A DNA stretch of 57,727 nucleotides, from assembly GCA_001899525.1 (NCBI GenBank), contig MKVY01000037.1, positions 408-58,134 of the forward strand, given 5' to 3'. Made by a program: the position numbers and the translations under genes. This document shows positions 35,525 to 44,107 of this stretch, piece after piece. The DNA is from Rhizobiales bacterium 65-9 (GTDB taxonomy: Bacteria; Pseudomonadota; Alphaproteobacteria; Rhizobiales; Beijerinckiaceae). Each line of letters opens with the position of its first letter. Position 1 is the stretch's first letter. The notes beneath the pieces are model-generated. The model was not told the origin of the DNA. It did no database searches and was given only the letters and a program-made list of their open reading frames with translations.

Positions 35525-35980
35525 ATGCGATCTGGCGTGTCCGACCTGACCGACCATCTCGGCTACTGGCTGCGCCTCGTGTCGAACCATGTGTCGCAGG
35601 GCTTCGCGCGCAAGGTCGAGGCCCGGGGCGTGACTGTCGCGGAATGGGTGCTGATGCGCCAGCTTCTCGACACTGAACCTCTCGCGCCGAGCCGCCTCGC
35701 CGCCCGCATGGGAATGACGCGCGGCGCGGTGACCAAGCTCGCCGACCGGCTGATTGCAAAATCGCTGCTGGAGCGCGCGTCGAATCCGCGCGACGGCCGC
35801 GGGCAGACGCTCGCCCTCACCGCCACCGGGCGCGCGCTCACGCCTGAACTGGCGGCGCTGGCGGACGCCAACGACGCCGAGTTCTTCGACCATCTCGCAT
35901 CAGATGACCGCGCCGCCCTTCTCCGGCTTCTGCGCAGCATCGTCGACAAGCGCGGCCTGACCGCGTTGCCGGTCGATTAA
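35525..35980 (+). CDS. MarR-family transcriptional regulator 2
   Basis: The 151-residue winged-helix protein has the DNA-binding core PLAPSRLAARMGMTRGAVTKLADRLIAKSLLERASNPRDGRGQTLALT (outlined here; about residues 51-98), including the wing NPRDGRGQ. The ATG at 35525 follows AAGGATGAGCG. The stop TAA overlaps a possible downstream ATG at 35980, so the next gene (DUF1398) is likely co-transcribed. A long inverted repeat sits directly upstream, consistent with autoregulation. Confidence 0.9.
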   Translation: MRSGVSDLTDHLGYWLRLVSNHVSQGFARKVEARGVTVAEWVLMRQLLDTEPLAPSRLAARMGMTRGAVTKLADRLIAKSLLERASNPRDGRGQTLALTATGRALTPELAALADANDAEFFDHLASDDRAALLRLLRSIVDKRGLTALPVD

Positions 35981-36015
35981 TGGCGACTGCTTCACCCATG
36001 AACAAGGATTGCGAC

Positions 36016-36426
36016 ATGACTGACCATTGGAAAGAGATCGCCCGCTCGACGCTCGAAGCCGCTGAATTGGACACGATGACGTTTCCCGAGAGTGTGCGAC
36101 TGCTCATCGACGCCGGCTTTGACGGATACGCTGTCGATTTCCGCCGCGCCACGCGCATCTACTACCGGCCGGACGGCGCCTCAATGGAGCTGGAAACGCA
36201 AAAAACCACGACGCCAGTCGCTGAACATTTCGATCTGGCCGCGGTGAAGGGCGCCATTCGTCAAGCGCAGGCGATGGCGCCGGGCTACACCTACAAAGGT
36301 TTTTGCGAGCATGTCGCGAAGGCCGGCTGCGCCGGGTATCTGGTTTCCTTCCCGGGTCGGCGCGTGCTCTATGTCGGCCGCACAGGCGAGACCCACACCG
36401 AATATTTCCCGCAGGCGAAGCAGTGA
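36016..36426 (+). CDS. DUF1398 family protein
   Basis: A cytoplasmic protein of 136 residues (if ATG 36016 is used) resembling the DUF1398 (YbcV-like) family. It has FPESVRLLIDAGFDGYAVDFRRATRIYYRPDG in its first half and GYTYKGFCEHVAKAGCAGYLVSFPGRRVLYVGRTGETHTEYFP in its second. The function of the family is unknown. ATG 36016 is preceded by AAGGA at good spacing. ATGs at 35980 and 35998 are alternatives, the first overlapping the marR stop. It is probably controlled by that MarR protein. Confidence 0.8.
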   Translation: MTDHWKEIARSTLEAAELDTMTFPESVRLLIDAGFDGYAVDFRRATRIYYRPDGASMELETQKTTTPVAEHFDLAAVKGAIRQAQAMAPGYTYKGFCEHVAKAGCAGYLVSFPGRRVLYVGRTGETHTEYFPQAKQ

Positions 36427-36496
36427 CGCACGCGCTCCTGGCGAGCATGACAGCAACGCATCGGCGACGCGTCGCTCTCCCAATCGTTACGAAACC

Positions 36497-36526
36497 AAAA
36501 GCGCGCGCGCTGACGACAGCGCGCGC
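36497..36526 (-). terminator. Rho-independent terminator after the alpha/beta hydrolase gene
   Basis: GCGCGCGCTG-ACGA-CAGCGCGCGC (36503-36526) is a perfect 10-bp stem. On the minus strand it is followed by GCTTTTGGTTTCG. It lies just beyond the stop of the hydrolase gene. Confidence 0.75.
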
Positions 36527-36532
36527 GTGACG

Positions 36533-37369
36533 TTATCGTTTGATGAAGGCGAGCAGATCGGGATTGATGACGTCCGCATGGGTGGTGAGCATACCGTGCG
36601 GGTAGCCGGGATAGATTTTCATCTCGCCGTTCTTCAGCAAGTCTATCTGCTTCAGCGCGGCGTTCTTGTAGGGGACAACCTGATCATCGTCGCCATGCAG
36701 CACGAGGGTCGGCGCGGCGATCGCCTTGAGATCCTCGGTCTGGTCGGTCTCGGAAAACGCCTTGATGCCTTCATAATGCGCTAGCGCGCTGCCCATCATC
36801 CCCTGGCGCCACCAGTTGTGAACGACGGCCTCGGATGCTTTCGCATTCGGGCGATTGAAGCCGTAGAACGGCCCGGACGCGACATCCATGAAGAATTGCG
36901 CGCGGTTCGCCGCCAGGGCGGAGCGGAATCCGTCGAACACCTCCATCGGAAGACCGTCCGGATTGCTGTCGGTCTTCACCATCAGCGGCGGCACGGCGCT
37001 GACCAGCACCGCCTTCGCCACGCGGCCCTGCGGTTCGCCGAATCGCGCGACGTAGCGCGCCACCTGACCGCCGCCGGTCGAATGACCGATATGGACCACA
37101 TTCCTGAGATCGAGATGCTCCACCACGGCCGAGGCGTCGGCGGCGTAATGATCCATATCGTGTCCGACGTCGGTCTGAGACGATCGTCCATGGCCTCGAC
37201 GATCGCTGGCGACGACGCGATAACCGTGACCGACAAAGAACAGCATCTGCGCGTCCCAGTCTTCGGAGGACAGCGGCCATCCGTGATGAAACATGATCGG
37301 CTGTGCGTCCTTGGAACCCCAATCCTTGTAGAAGATCTCCGCGCCGTCTTTCGTGCTGATCATTCCCAT
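36533..37369 (-). CDS. Alpha/beta hydrolase, non-heme chloroperoxidase/arylesterase type
   Basis: Cofactor-free serine hydrolase of the group often annotated as non-heme chloroperoxidase; its physiological reaction is probably ester hydrolysis. The 278-residue product has HHGWPLSSEDWDAQ (oxyanion loop), DRRGHGRSSQ, the nucleophile elbow GHSTGGGQVARY (Ser near residue 97), the acidic residue in LHGDDDQVVPY and the catalytic His in GYPHGMLTTHADVIN. No signal peptide is seen. The ATG at 37369 follows GGAGACGACG. Confidence 0.9.
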   Translation of the reverse strand: MGMISTKDGAEIFYKDWGSKDAQPIMFHHGWPLSSEDWDAQMLFFVGHGYRVVASDRRGHGRSSQTDVGHDMDHYAADASAVVEHLDLRNVVHIGHSTGGGQVARYVARFGEPQGRVAKAVLVSAVPPLMVKTDSNPDGLPMEVFDGFRSALAANRAQFFMDVASGPFYGFNRPNAKASEAVVHNWWRQGMMGSALAHYEGIKAFSETDQTEDLKAIAAPTLVLHGDDDQVVPYKNAALKQIDLLKNGEMKIYPGYPHGMLTTHADVINPDLLAFIKR

Positions 37370-37482
37370 CGTCGTCTCCTGGTTCGCAACGGCGCATCAA
37401 GCGGCCGCTTTGCGGCGAGCGTAACCGCGAGTTTTGAAGCAGGCTCGCCTATTTCTTGGGCAGCGGCCCGACTGTGGTGCCG

Positions 37483-37526
37483 TAAACGCAAACGCCCGCT
37501 CCGGGGCGAAAACCTCGGAACGGGCG
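37483..37526 (-). terminator. Terminator after the DUF992 gene
   Basis: CGCCCGCTCCG (37493-37503) pairs with CGGAACGGGCG (37516-37526), with one mismatch, around a 12-nt loop. On the minus strand it is followed by TTTGCGTTTACG. It begins 30 nt past the gene's stop. Confidence 0.7.
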
Positions 37527-37555
37527 AACGACAAGCGTGTCGCTTTTTCGCGGAA

Positions 37556-38038
37556 TCAGCGACGCGCGCGCATAGCCGGCGTCAGCGTCAGTGATTCAAC
37601 GCCGACGGCGACATTGACGCCGCGCTGCGCCTGCACCGAGAGCGGCTGCAGCGTGATCGTGTTGTTGGAGCCGCCGACGAGTATCTTCGCGCCGCCGCCG
37701 ACGCCGAGCGACGCGTCAGCCGCCGCGCCGGCATAATTGCCCGCCAGCGCGCCGCGGCCGAGCCGCCGCGTCTCCGCCACGACCGTCCAGACCATGCGCG
37801 CGCGCTGCGTGACGCCGACATCCAGTCCGAGGCGCGACACATTGCCAAAATAGACTTCGCGCCGTCCGGCGCGGTCCACATAGGAGCAGCGCGCCGACTT
37901 GTTCGATCCGATGATCATGCCGACGCCGCCGGAAATATCGCACTCAAGCGTGCCGATGCGCGATGCGGCGGACGCGGGGCCGGCCGCAAGCAAGCCGCCG
38001 GCGACACAGGCCGCAGCCAGAATTGTCTGAGTTTTCAT
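37556..38038 (-). CDS. DUF992 family secreted protein
   Basis: A 160-residue exported protein with a Sec signal peptide (MKTQTILAAACVAGGLLAAGPASA, residues 1-24). The mature domain matches the DUF992 pattern: IGTLECDISGGVGMIIGSNKSARCSYV, YFGNVSRLGLDVGVTQRARMVWTV, and GGAKILVGGSNNTITLQPLSVQAQRGVNVAVGV. The two Cys residues could form a disulfide in the periplasm. The family is common in Hyphomicrobiales and has no known role. The ATG at 38038 follows AGGAGGGTTTT. Confidence 0.88.
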   Translation of the reverse strand: MKTQTILAAACVAGGLLAAGPASAASRIGTLECDISGGVGMIIGSNKSARCSYVDRAGRREVYFGNVSRLGLDVGVTQRARMVWTVVAETRRLGRGALAGNYAGAAADASLGVGGGAKILVGGSNNTITLQPLSVQAQRGVNVAVGVESLTLTPAMRARR

Positions 38039-38149
38039 AAAACCCTCCTGTCGTTTGTTGAAACGCGGCGGGCGCGTCGTGGTTCCTCCGCATGGGACAA
38101 AAAGCGCGCGCGAAACGCGGGCGCTTTGCTTGCCTAACTGCTCGCCACA

Positions 38150-38177
38150 CGAAAATGGCCGGGAAATCCCGGCCATT
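38150..38177 (-). terminator. Rho-independent terminator after aatA
   Basis: AATGGCCGGG-AAAT-CCCGGCCATT (38154-38177) is a perfect 10-bp stem. On the minus strand the stem is followed by TTCGTGTGG, so the U-run is short (ATTTTCG counting the last stem bases). It lies 28 nt past the aatA stop. Confidence 0.7.
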
Positions 38178-38205
38178 CGCGTGACGATAGCAGGAATGCG
38201 CTGAT

Positions 38206-39462
<1,257 letters not shown>

Positions 39463-39569
39463 CTAGCGCCGCGCCGCCGCCACAGCAAATGACGATTGCG
39501 AATGGCGGGGATCACCGGCGCGGCCGGAGCATGCTAGATTGCCGCGCCCGGACCGGGCGGGAGCGCCGC

Positions 39570-39971
39570 ATGAAACTGACCAGAGTCGCCGACAGGCCGA
39601 CCCGCATGGGCCCGGCCGACGCCTTCGCCGGGACCGTCTGGCAAGAGCCGATCATCGAAGCGCCGGCCCCGGCGCGCCTCCGGGCGACCCGCGTGACCTT
39701 CGCGCCCGGCGCCCGCACCGCCTGGCACACCCATCCGCTCGGCCAGACGCTCTATGTCCTCTCGGGCGTCGGCCGTTTCCAGACCTGGGGCGGGCCCGTG
39801 ACCGCCCTCCAGCCCGGCGACGTCGTCTGGATCCCGCCCGGCGAGAAGCACTGGCACGGCGCGGCGCCTGGCCAGATGATGATCCATCTCGCCATGCAGG
39901 AGGCGCTCGACGGCGTCTCCGTCGTCTGGCTGGAGCAGGTGACCGACCAGGAGTATGCGGCGAGCCCGTGA
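39570..39971 (+). CDS. Small cupin, (R)-hydroxynitrile lyase/carboxymuconolactone-type
   Basis: A 133-residue single-domain cupin. Its sequence is close to bacterial cupin hydroxynitrile lyases as I remember them: GPADAFAGTVW, VTFAPGARTAWHTHPLGQTL and GDVVWIPPGEKHWHGAAP. The expected metal ligands fall at His53, His55, Gln59 and His94, the same numbers as in the characterised manganese enzymes. The natural substrate in most bacteria is unclear, so cyanohydrin cleavage is only a possibility. The ATG at 39570 follows GGGAGCGCCGC; in-frame codons upstream encode unlikely residues. The OsmC gene follows 34 bp later. Confidence 0.8.
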   Translation: MKLTRVADRPTRMGPADAFAGTVWQEPIIEAPAPARLRATRVTFAPGARTAWHTHPLGQTLYVLSGVGRFQTWGGPVTALQPGDVVWIPPGEKHWHGAAPGQMMIHLAMQEALDGVSVVWLEQVTDQEYAASP

Positions 39972-40005
39972 GACGCCGCGTCTCCTTTCAACCAGGACAA
40001 GGTCG

Positions 40006-40422
40006 ATGAAAGCGCGTGTGAAATGGGTCGAGGAGCGGACGTTCGTCGGCGAATCCGGCAGCGGCCACAGGCTGGTCCTGGGAGCGGCGGCCGCGCCCGG
40101 CGGTCCGACGCCCGGAACGAGCCCGATGGAGCTGATGCTGATCGGCGCCGGCGGCTGCGCCGCCTTCGACGTGGTTCATATCCTCGAGCGCGGCCGCGAG
40201 CCGGTGGAGGATTGCGAGGTGTCGCTGGAGGCGGAGCGCGCGGCCGAGGACCCGAAGGTGTTCACCCGCATCCACATGCGTTTCATCGTGAAGGGTCGCG
40301 GCCTCTCGCGCGAGAAGGTCGAGCGCGCGGTGCAGTTGTCGGCGACGAAATATTGCTCGGCCTCGATCATGCTCGCGAAAACCGCGTCGATCACGCATGA
40401 GATCGAGGTGGTGGAGACGTGA
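40006..40422 (+). CDS. OsmC family peroxiredoxin-like protein
   Basis: Thiol-dependent protein of the OsmC/YhfA family, related to organic hydroperoxide reductases. The 138-residue product begins MKARVKWVEERTFVGESGSG. It keeps the two redox cysteines, Cys51 in LIGAGGCAAFDV and Cys117 in LSATKYCSASIML. The shape and PTPGTSPMELML motif resemble the YhfA subgroup, whose substrate is not established. The ATG at 40006 is preceded by AAGG. It probably forms an operon with the cupin gene upstream. Confidence 0.87.
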   Translation: MKARVKWVEERTFVGESGSGHRLVLGAAAAPGGPTPGTSPMELMLIGAGGCAAFDVVHILERGREPVEDCEVSLEAERAAEDPKVFTRIHMRFIVKGRGLSREKVERAVQLSATKYCSASIMLAKTASITHEIEVVET

Positions 40423-40480
40423 GAGCGACGACGACCATCTGCTTCCGCCACCGAAGCGGTCGTGAATCCACGCTGCTATT

Positions 40481-40768
40481 TCACTCCGCCGCCACGCTCA
40501 GTCTCAGTCCCAGACTCTTCATCACTTTCAGCACCGTCGAAAATTCCGGATTCCCGTCCGGGCTGAGCGCGCGATAGAGCGCTTCGCGGGTGACGCCGGT
40601 GTCCCGCGCCATCTGCGTCATTCCGCGCGCGCGGGCGACATCGCCCAGCGCAGCGGCGATCAGCGCTGGATCGCCTTCCTCCATCGCTGCGTCGAGATAG
40701 GCCGCGATCGCTTCCGGACTATCCAGGCGCTCGGCTGGATCCCAGGGCCGGGTTTTAACGGGCGTCAT
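40481..40768 (-). CDS. Antitoxin of a type II pair (HTH, addiction-module antidote)
   Basis: The 95-residue product has an acidic N-terminal part (LDSPEAIAAYLDAAMEEGDPALIAAALGDVARARG) and a helix-turn-helix GMTQMARDTGVTREALYRALS (about residues 49-69). FSTVLKVMKSLGLRLSV at the end matches the putative addiction-module antidote family. Unusually for many pairs, the antitoxin is encoded second, as in higBA. Its ATG overlaps the toxin stop as ATGA, so its translation is coupled to the toxin. It likely also represses the shared promoter through the dyad at 41071-41088. Confidence 0.88.
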   Translation of the reverse strand: MTPVKTRPWDPAERLDSPEAIAAYLDAAMEEGDPALIAAALGDVARARGMTQMARDTGVTREALYRALSPDGNPEFSTVLKVMKSLGLRLSVAAE

Positions 40769-41067
40769 GATTGTTCGCTCCAGTCTTTCGCCAACGCCTT
40801 CGCACTGGCGATATCGCGCGCCTGATGGCCCTTGTCGCCGCCGCCCAGCAACACGATCAGTTGTGACCCACGTTGCAGGAAATAAACGCGATAGCCCGGC
40901 CCGTAATCGATCCTCAGTTCGCTGACGCCGCCGCCGATCGGTTTCACATCGCCCGGATTGCCGAGCGACAGACGGCGAATGCGAATATCGATACGGGCTT
41001 TTGCGCGATGATCCCGCAATCGGTTGAACCACTCCGTGTAGACTTCCGTCTCGCGGACTTCGATCAT
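40765..41067 (-). CDS. Toxin of the RelE/HigB superfamily (addiction-module killer)
   Basis: A 100-residue basic RelE-fold protein expected to cleave mRNA on the ribosome. MIEVRETEVYTEWFNRLRDHRAKARIDIRIRRL is the usual start of this family. KPIGGGVSELRIDYGPGYRVYFLQRGSQLIVLLGGGDKGHQARDIASAKALAKDW holds the conserved basic and aromatic residues (arginines in ELRIDYGPGYRVYF and Lys in GDKGHQ). No Shine-Dalgarno precedes the ATG, and a promoter-like TATAGG ends 8 nt upstream, which suggests a leaderless transcript. Gene order is toxin then antitoxin. Confidence 0.9.
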   Translation of the reverse strand: MIEVRETEVYTEWFNRLRDHRAKARIDIRIRRLSLGNPGDVKPIGGGVSELRIDYGPGYRVYFLQRGSQLIVLLGGGDKGHQARDIASAKALAKDWSEQS

Positions 41068-41070
41068 CGA

Positions 41071-41088
41071 TGTAACCTATAAGTTACA
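41071..41088 (-). promoter_or_regulatory. Operator/-10 region of the toxin-antitoxin operon
   Basis: TGTAACCTATAAGTTACA is an 18-bp dyad (one mismatched pair) that ends 3 bp before the toxin ATG. On the minus strand its centre reads TTATAGG, which can act as a -10 element. Binding of the toxin-antitoxin complex here would block transcription directly. The TGTAAC/GTTACA arms are typical in size for HigA-like HTH repressors. Confidence 0.65.
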
Positions 41089-41286
41089 GACAGGCAAGAC
41101 AACGCTTCCATGCGACGCACCGCCAAGCAAGCGGCGGCCATAAAATGGCGCCGAATAATCAAGCCTACGATCGATGCTCCCACCCTCGCCCGCGAGCGGT
41201 CCTCGCGCGCCCCCTCGCGACAAATCCCGTCCGCGTCCTATATATCGGTCATGTCCCTCCTCCGCCGCCTCTTCGGGAGTTCGCCC

Positions 41287-41700
41287 ATGACCACCGCCGC
41301 CGAGAAGACCTTTCCCGTTTCCCATACCGACGCCGAATGGCGCCATCTCCTCACGCCGGAGCAGTATGACGTGCTGCGCGGCCACGGCACCGAGCGTCCG
41401 GGCTCCTGCTCGCTGCTGCGCGAGAAGCGGCAGGGTTCGTTCGAATGCGCCGGCTGCGGCCAGCCGCTGTTCCGGTCCGGCAAGAAATTCGAGAGCGGCA
41501 CCGGCTGGCCGAGCTTCGATACGCCGATCGAGGGCGCCGTCGAGCAATCCGTCGACCGCTCCTACGGCATGACGCGGACCGAGGTGCATTGCAGCCGCTG
41601 CGGCGGCCATCTCGGCCACGTCTTTCCGGACGGCCCGCCGCCCACCGGACTGCGCTACTGCATCAACGGCGTGGCGCTGAACTTCACGCCGGCGGAATAG
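41287..41700 (+). CDS. msrB: Peptide-methionine (R)-S-oxide reductase MsrB
   Basis: Thioredoxin-dependent enzyme that repairs the R epimer of methionine sulfoxide in the cytoplasm. The 137-residue product has the structural zinc cysteines C54, C57, C102 and C105 (ECAGCG, CSRCGG), GTGWPSFD, the GHLGHVFPDGP loop, and the catalytic Cys125 in RYCINGVALNF. Recycling Cys is not obvious near C63, where the residue is Arg/Ser. ATG 41287 follows GGGAG; ATG 41251 would add a short basic leader (MSLLRRLFGSSP). Its 3' end overlaps the convergent gene by 17 nt. Confidence 0.93.
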   Translation: MTTAAEKTFPVSHTDAEWRHLLTPEQYDVLRGHGTERPGSCSLLREKRQGSFECAGCGQPLFRSGKKFESGTGWPSFDTPIEGAVEQSVDRSYGMTRTEVHCSRCGGHLGHVFPDGPPPTGLRYCINGVALNFTPAE

Positions 41701-42298
41701 CCGGCAGGCCGCGCTCCGCCCGCTCGGCGCGGATGTCGTGCAGCCGCTGGCGCCAGCGCTCCACCGCCGCTTCCTTGCCGGGCGGCGGCGGCAGCGTCTC
41801 GTCGCGCGCCGCGGCCGCGATGTCGGGCGCCGGATAGATCATCAGGCTGTGGTCGCGCCACGAGGCGAAGACGGGAAGGTTTCCCTCTCCCTGAATGAAC
41901 AGGCCGATCCAGCCCTGCACCTCCGGCCGCTGGAATGCGGAATGATGATCCAACGCCAGCGCCGAGATGAAGAGATGCTCGAGAGGGTCTTCGCTGCCGG
42001 CGTCGGACATGATTTCGAACGCGACGCCGCTGAGATCGGGCCGGGCCTCGTCGGGCAACGCTTCGATCCGCCTCCAGAGGCAATGCCAGCCCCTGCACGG
42101 CTCCGGGCGGGTCTCATAGATCGCGCAGCTGCATCCGGTGCTGTGCGGACAGCGCTCGCCCGCCGGCTTGAAGAAGCCGGGCGCCCTGACCGCCTTGAAG
42201 TCGCAGCAATGGGCGCAGTCGCCGCATGTGCGGCCGGCGACGAGATGCTCCGTCAGCAGATGGCGCGCCGAGTGTCGGCGCTTGCGATGGGCGCCCAT
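41684..42298 (-). CDS. Cysteine-cluster (YkgJ-like) protein
   Basis: A 204-residue cytoplasmic protein with an N-terminal metal-binding-type cysteine cluster. It contains CGDCAHCC (Cys25, 28, 31, 32), then CPHSTGCSC (Cys50, 56, 58), YETRPEPCRGWHC (Cys68, 73). This follows the CxxCxxCC...YxxRPxxC pattern of the YkgJ/UPF0153 zinc or iron-sulfur chelating family. The C-terminal 120 residues are unfamiliar. The ATG at 42298 is chosen; a TTG at 42346 is the only longer option. Its function is unknown. The gene converges on msrB with a 17-nt overlap. Confidence 0.8.
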   Translation of the reverse strand: MGAHRKRRHSARHLLTEHLVAGRTCGDCAHCCDFKAVRAPGFFKPAGERCPHSTGCSCAIYETRPEPCRGWHCLWRRIEALPDEARPDLSGVAFEIMSDAGSEDPLEHLFISALALDHHSAFQRPEVQGWIGLFIQGEGNLPVFASWRDHSLMIYPAPDIAAAARDETLPPPPGKEAAVERWRQRLHDIRAERAERGLPAIPPA

Positions 42299-42355
42299 CC
42301 CGTGATCGGGCCATATCGCGCCGGCCCCGTCAATGGTCGCCCCCAAAGGAAGCGT

Positions 42356-42805
42356 TCAGCCGTCGTCGGAAAACACGATGAAGCGCACGATGCGCCAATG
42401 GCCGTCCGGCTGGCGGCGGAACACGTCGAGTCCGCGCTCGACGCTCACCATCGTTTTGTCGCCTGCCTTCACGGTCAGCGTCCAGTCGAGCCGCACGGCG
42501 GCGAGGTCGCCTTCCGCCTCGATGTCGTGGATGCGCACCGCATAATGAAGCGCGCGGCCCGGCTTCGACAGCGCCGCCGTCAGGTTGGCGCACAGCGCGT
42601 CGCGCCCCCGATCGCCGTCGCCGCGAATGGTCGCGACGAGGCCCGGCGCGAACAGATCGCACAGCTTGTCGGCGCGGCCCTGGTTGAAATCGTCAGCCCA
42701 GCCTTCAAGCGCGCGCCTGACCTGCGCCGGCGCATCGCCGGATTGCGCGACCGCAGGCGAACAAAGAAGCGCGAGGCCGCAGAGGCCGATCAGCCGGCGT
42801 TTCAT
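42356..42805 (-). CDS. Secreted NTF2-like (SnoaL/DUF4440-type) protein
   Basis: The 149-residue product has a Sec signal peptide (MKRRLIGLCGLALLCSPAVAQ, residues 1-21 in total). A cone-shaped NTF2-like fold pattern follows: VRRALEGWADDFNQGRADKLCDLFAPGLVATIRG, then YAVRIHDIEAEGDLAAVRLDWTLTV and WRIVRFIVFSDD. Such domains bind small ligands or act as hydrolases/isomerases, so no specific reaction can be given. ATG 42805 has GGGGAG upstream at good spacing and is preferred to ATG 42820. Confidence 0.78.
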   Translation of the reverse strand: MKRRLIGLCGLALLCSPAVAQSGDAPAQVRRALEGWADDFNQGRADKLCDLFAPGLVATIRGDGDRGRDALCANLTAALSKPGRALHYAVRIHDIEAEGDLAAVRLDWTLTVKAGDKTMVSVERGLDVFRRQPDGHWRIVRFIVFSDDG

Positions 42806-42950
42806 CGATATGCTCCCCATCCGAACGAAGCCCGGATCGCCCCGCCTGCGTCGACCTTATCACGGAATGGCCGGCATCCATTCACGGGAGAGACAGGGCG
42901 GCACGGCGGGTCTACTATTCGGCCGTTCTCACATCCTCCGGATCTCCTTC

Positions 42951-43889
42951 ATGCAATTCCGCACCCTCGGCCGCTCGGGCCTGCGCGTTTCGGCCGTCGG
43001 CCTCGGCTGCAACAATTTCGGCGGCCGCATCGACAAGGCGGCGACGGCGAAAGTGATCGACCGCGCCATCGAGCAGGGGATCACCCTGTTCGACACGGCC
43101 GACGTCTATGGCGAGCGCGGCGGGTCGGAGACGGTGATGGGCGAACTGCTCGGCGCGCGCCGCAAGGACATCGTGCTCGCGACCAAGTTCGGCATGCCGA
43201 TGGACGATTCCGGCGTGAAGAAGGGCGGTTCGCGCCGCTACATCATCAACGCGATCGAGGACAGCCTGCGCCGCCTGAAAACCGACTGGATCGACCTCTA
43301 CCAGATTCACGCGACCGACGAGCAGACGCCGATCGAGGAGACGCTGCGCGCGCTGGACGATCTCATTCGCCAGGGCAAGGTGCGCTATATCGGCTGCTCC
43401 AACCACGCCGCATGGCGAATTGCGGATGCGGCCTGGGTCGCGAAGACGAACGGCCTCAACCGCTTCATCTCCGCGCAGGATGAATACAGCCTCTTGGTGC
43501 GCGACGTGGAGAAAGAGTTGGCCCCGGCCCTCGTGCGTTTCGAGATGGGACTTCTGCCATACTTCCCGCTGGCGTCGGGTCTTCTCACGGGAAAATACGC
43601 GCGCAACAAGCCGCTGCCGGCCGGCACGCGCCTCGCCAACACTCAGCGCCTCGCCGACCGCTACATGACCGACGCCAATTGGCCCAAGGTCGAGAAGCTG
43701 GCGGACTTCTGCGCGGCGCGCGGCAAGACGATGGTCGAGCTCGCCTTTTCCTGGCTTCTGTCGCGTCCGTATGTCTCGAGCGTGATCGCCGGCGCCACCA
43801 GGCCCGAACAGATCGACGCCAACGTCAAGGCGGCGGACTGGGCGCTGACGCCCGATGACCTGGCCGAGATCGACCGCCTCACGGCCTGA
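42951..43889 (+). CDS. Aldo/keto reductase 1
   Basis: NADPH-dependent oxidoreductase with a TIM-barrel fold. The 312-residue product begins MQFRTLGRSGLRVSAVGLGC and shows the tetrad context: Asp and Tyr in LFDTADVYGERGGSE, Lys in ATKFGMP, His in DLYQIHATDEQTPIEE. The cofactor segment VIAGATRPEQIDANV is near the C-terminus. It resembles the L-glyceraldehyde-3-phosphate reductase/Tas-like group. Its substrate is unknown. A second aldo/keto reductase lies 2.1 kb downstream at 46005. Confidence 0.9.
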   Translation: MQFRTLGRSGLRVSAVGLGCNNFGGRIDKAATAKVIDRAIEQGITLFDTADVYGERGGSETVMGELLGARRKDIVLATKFGMPMDDSGVKKGGSRRYIINAIEDSLRRLKTDWIDLYQIHATDEQTPIEETLRALDDLIRQGKVRYIGCSNHAAWRIADAAWVAKTNGLNRFISAQDEYSLLVRDVEKELAPALVRFEMGLLPYFPLASGLLTGKYARNKPLPAGTRLANTQRLADRYMTDANWPKVEKLADFCAARGKTMVELAFSWLLSRPYVSSVIAGATRPEQIDANVKAADWALTPDDLAEIDRLTA

Positions 43890-44107
43890 CCGCTGCAGCC
43901 GCTCGCATCTTGTCAGCCTTCTTTAAGGGGCCGTCCGCCCGAGGCGCGCCGCGCCGCCGTGTAACGCGATCGCGATCGCTCGTGATGCGCCGTCAGCCGC
44001 CATGCGAGGCGCGATCCTGGTCGCTTGCGGGATGGTTTCCGTTCGGTTACAGCCTCGTCATGAATTGCGCGGGCCGCCTCGGGCGTCCCTGTTCTTTTGG
44101 AGGTTTC

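Noticed and set aside
40431-40463. Hairpin ACGACC...GGTCGT with inner GCTTC/GAAGC between osmC and the antitoxin gene
   Set aside because: It could be a bidirectional terminator for the convergent genes, but it lacks a U-run on either strand, so it is not listed as a feature.
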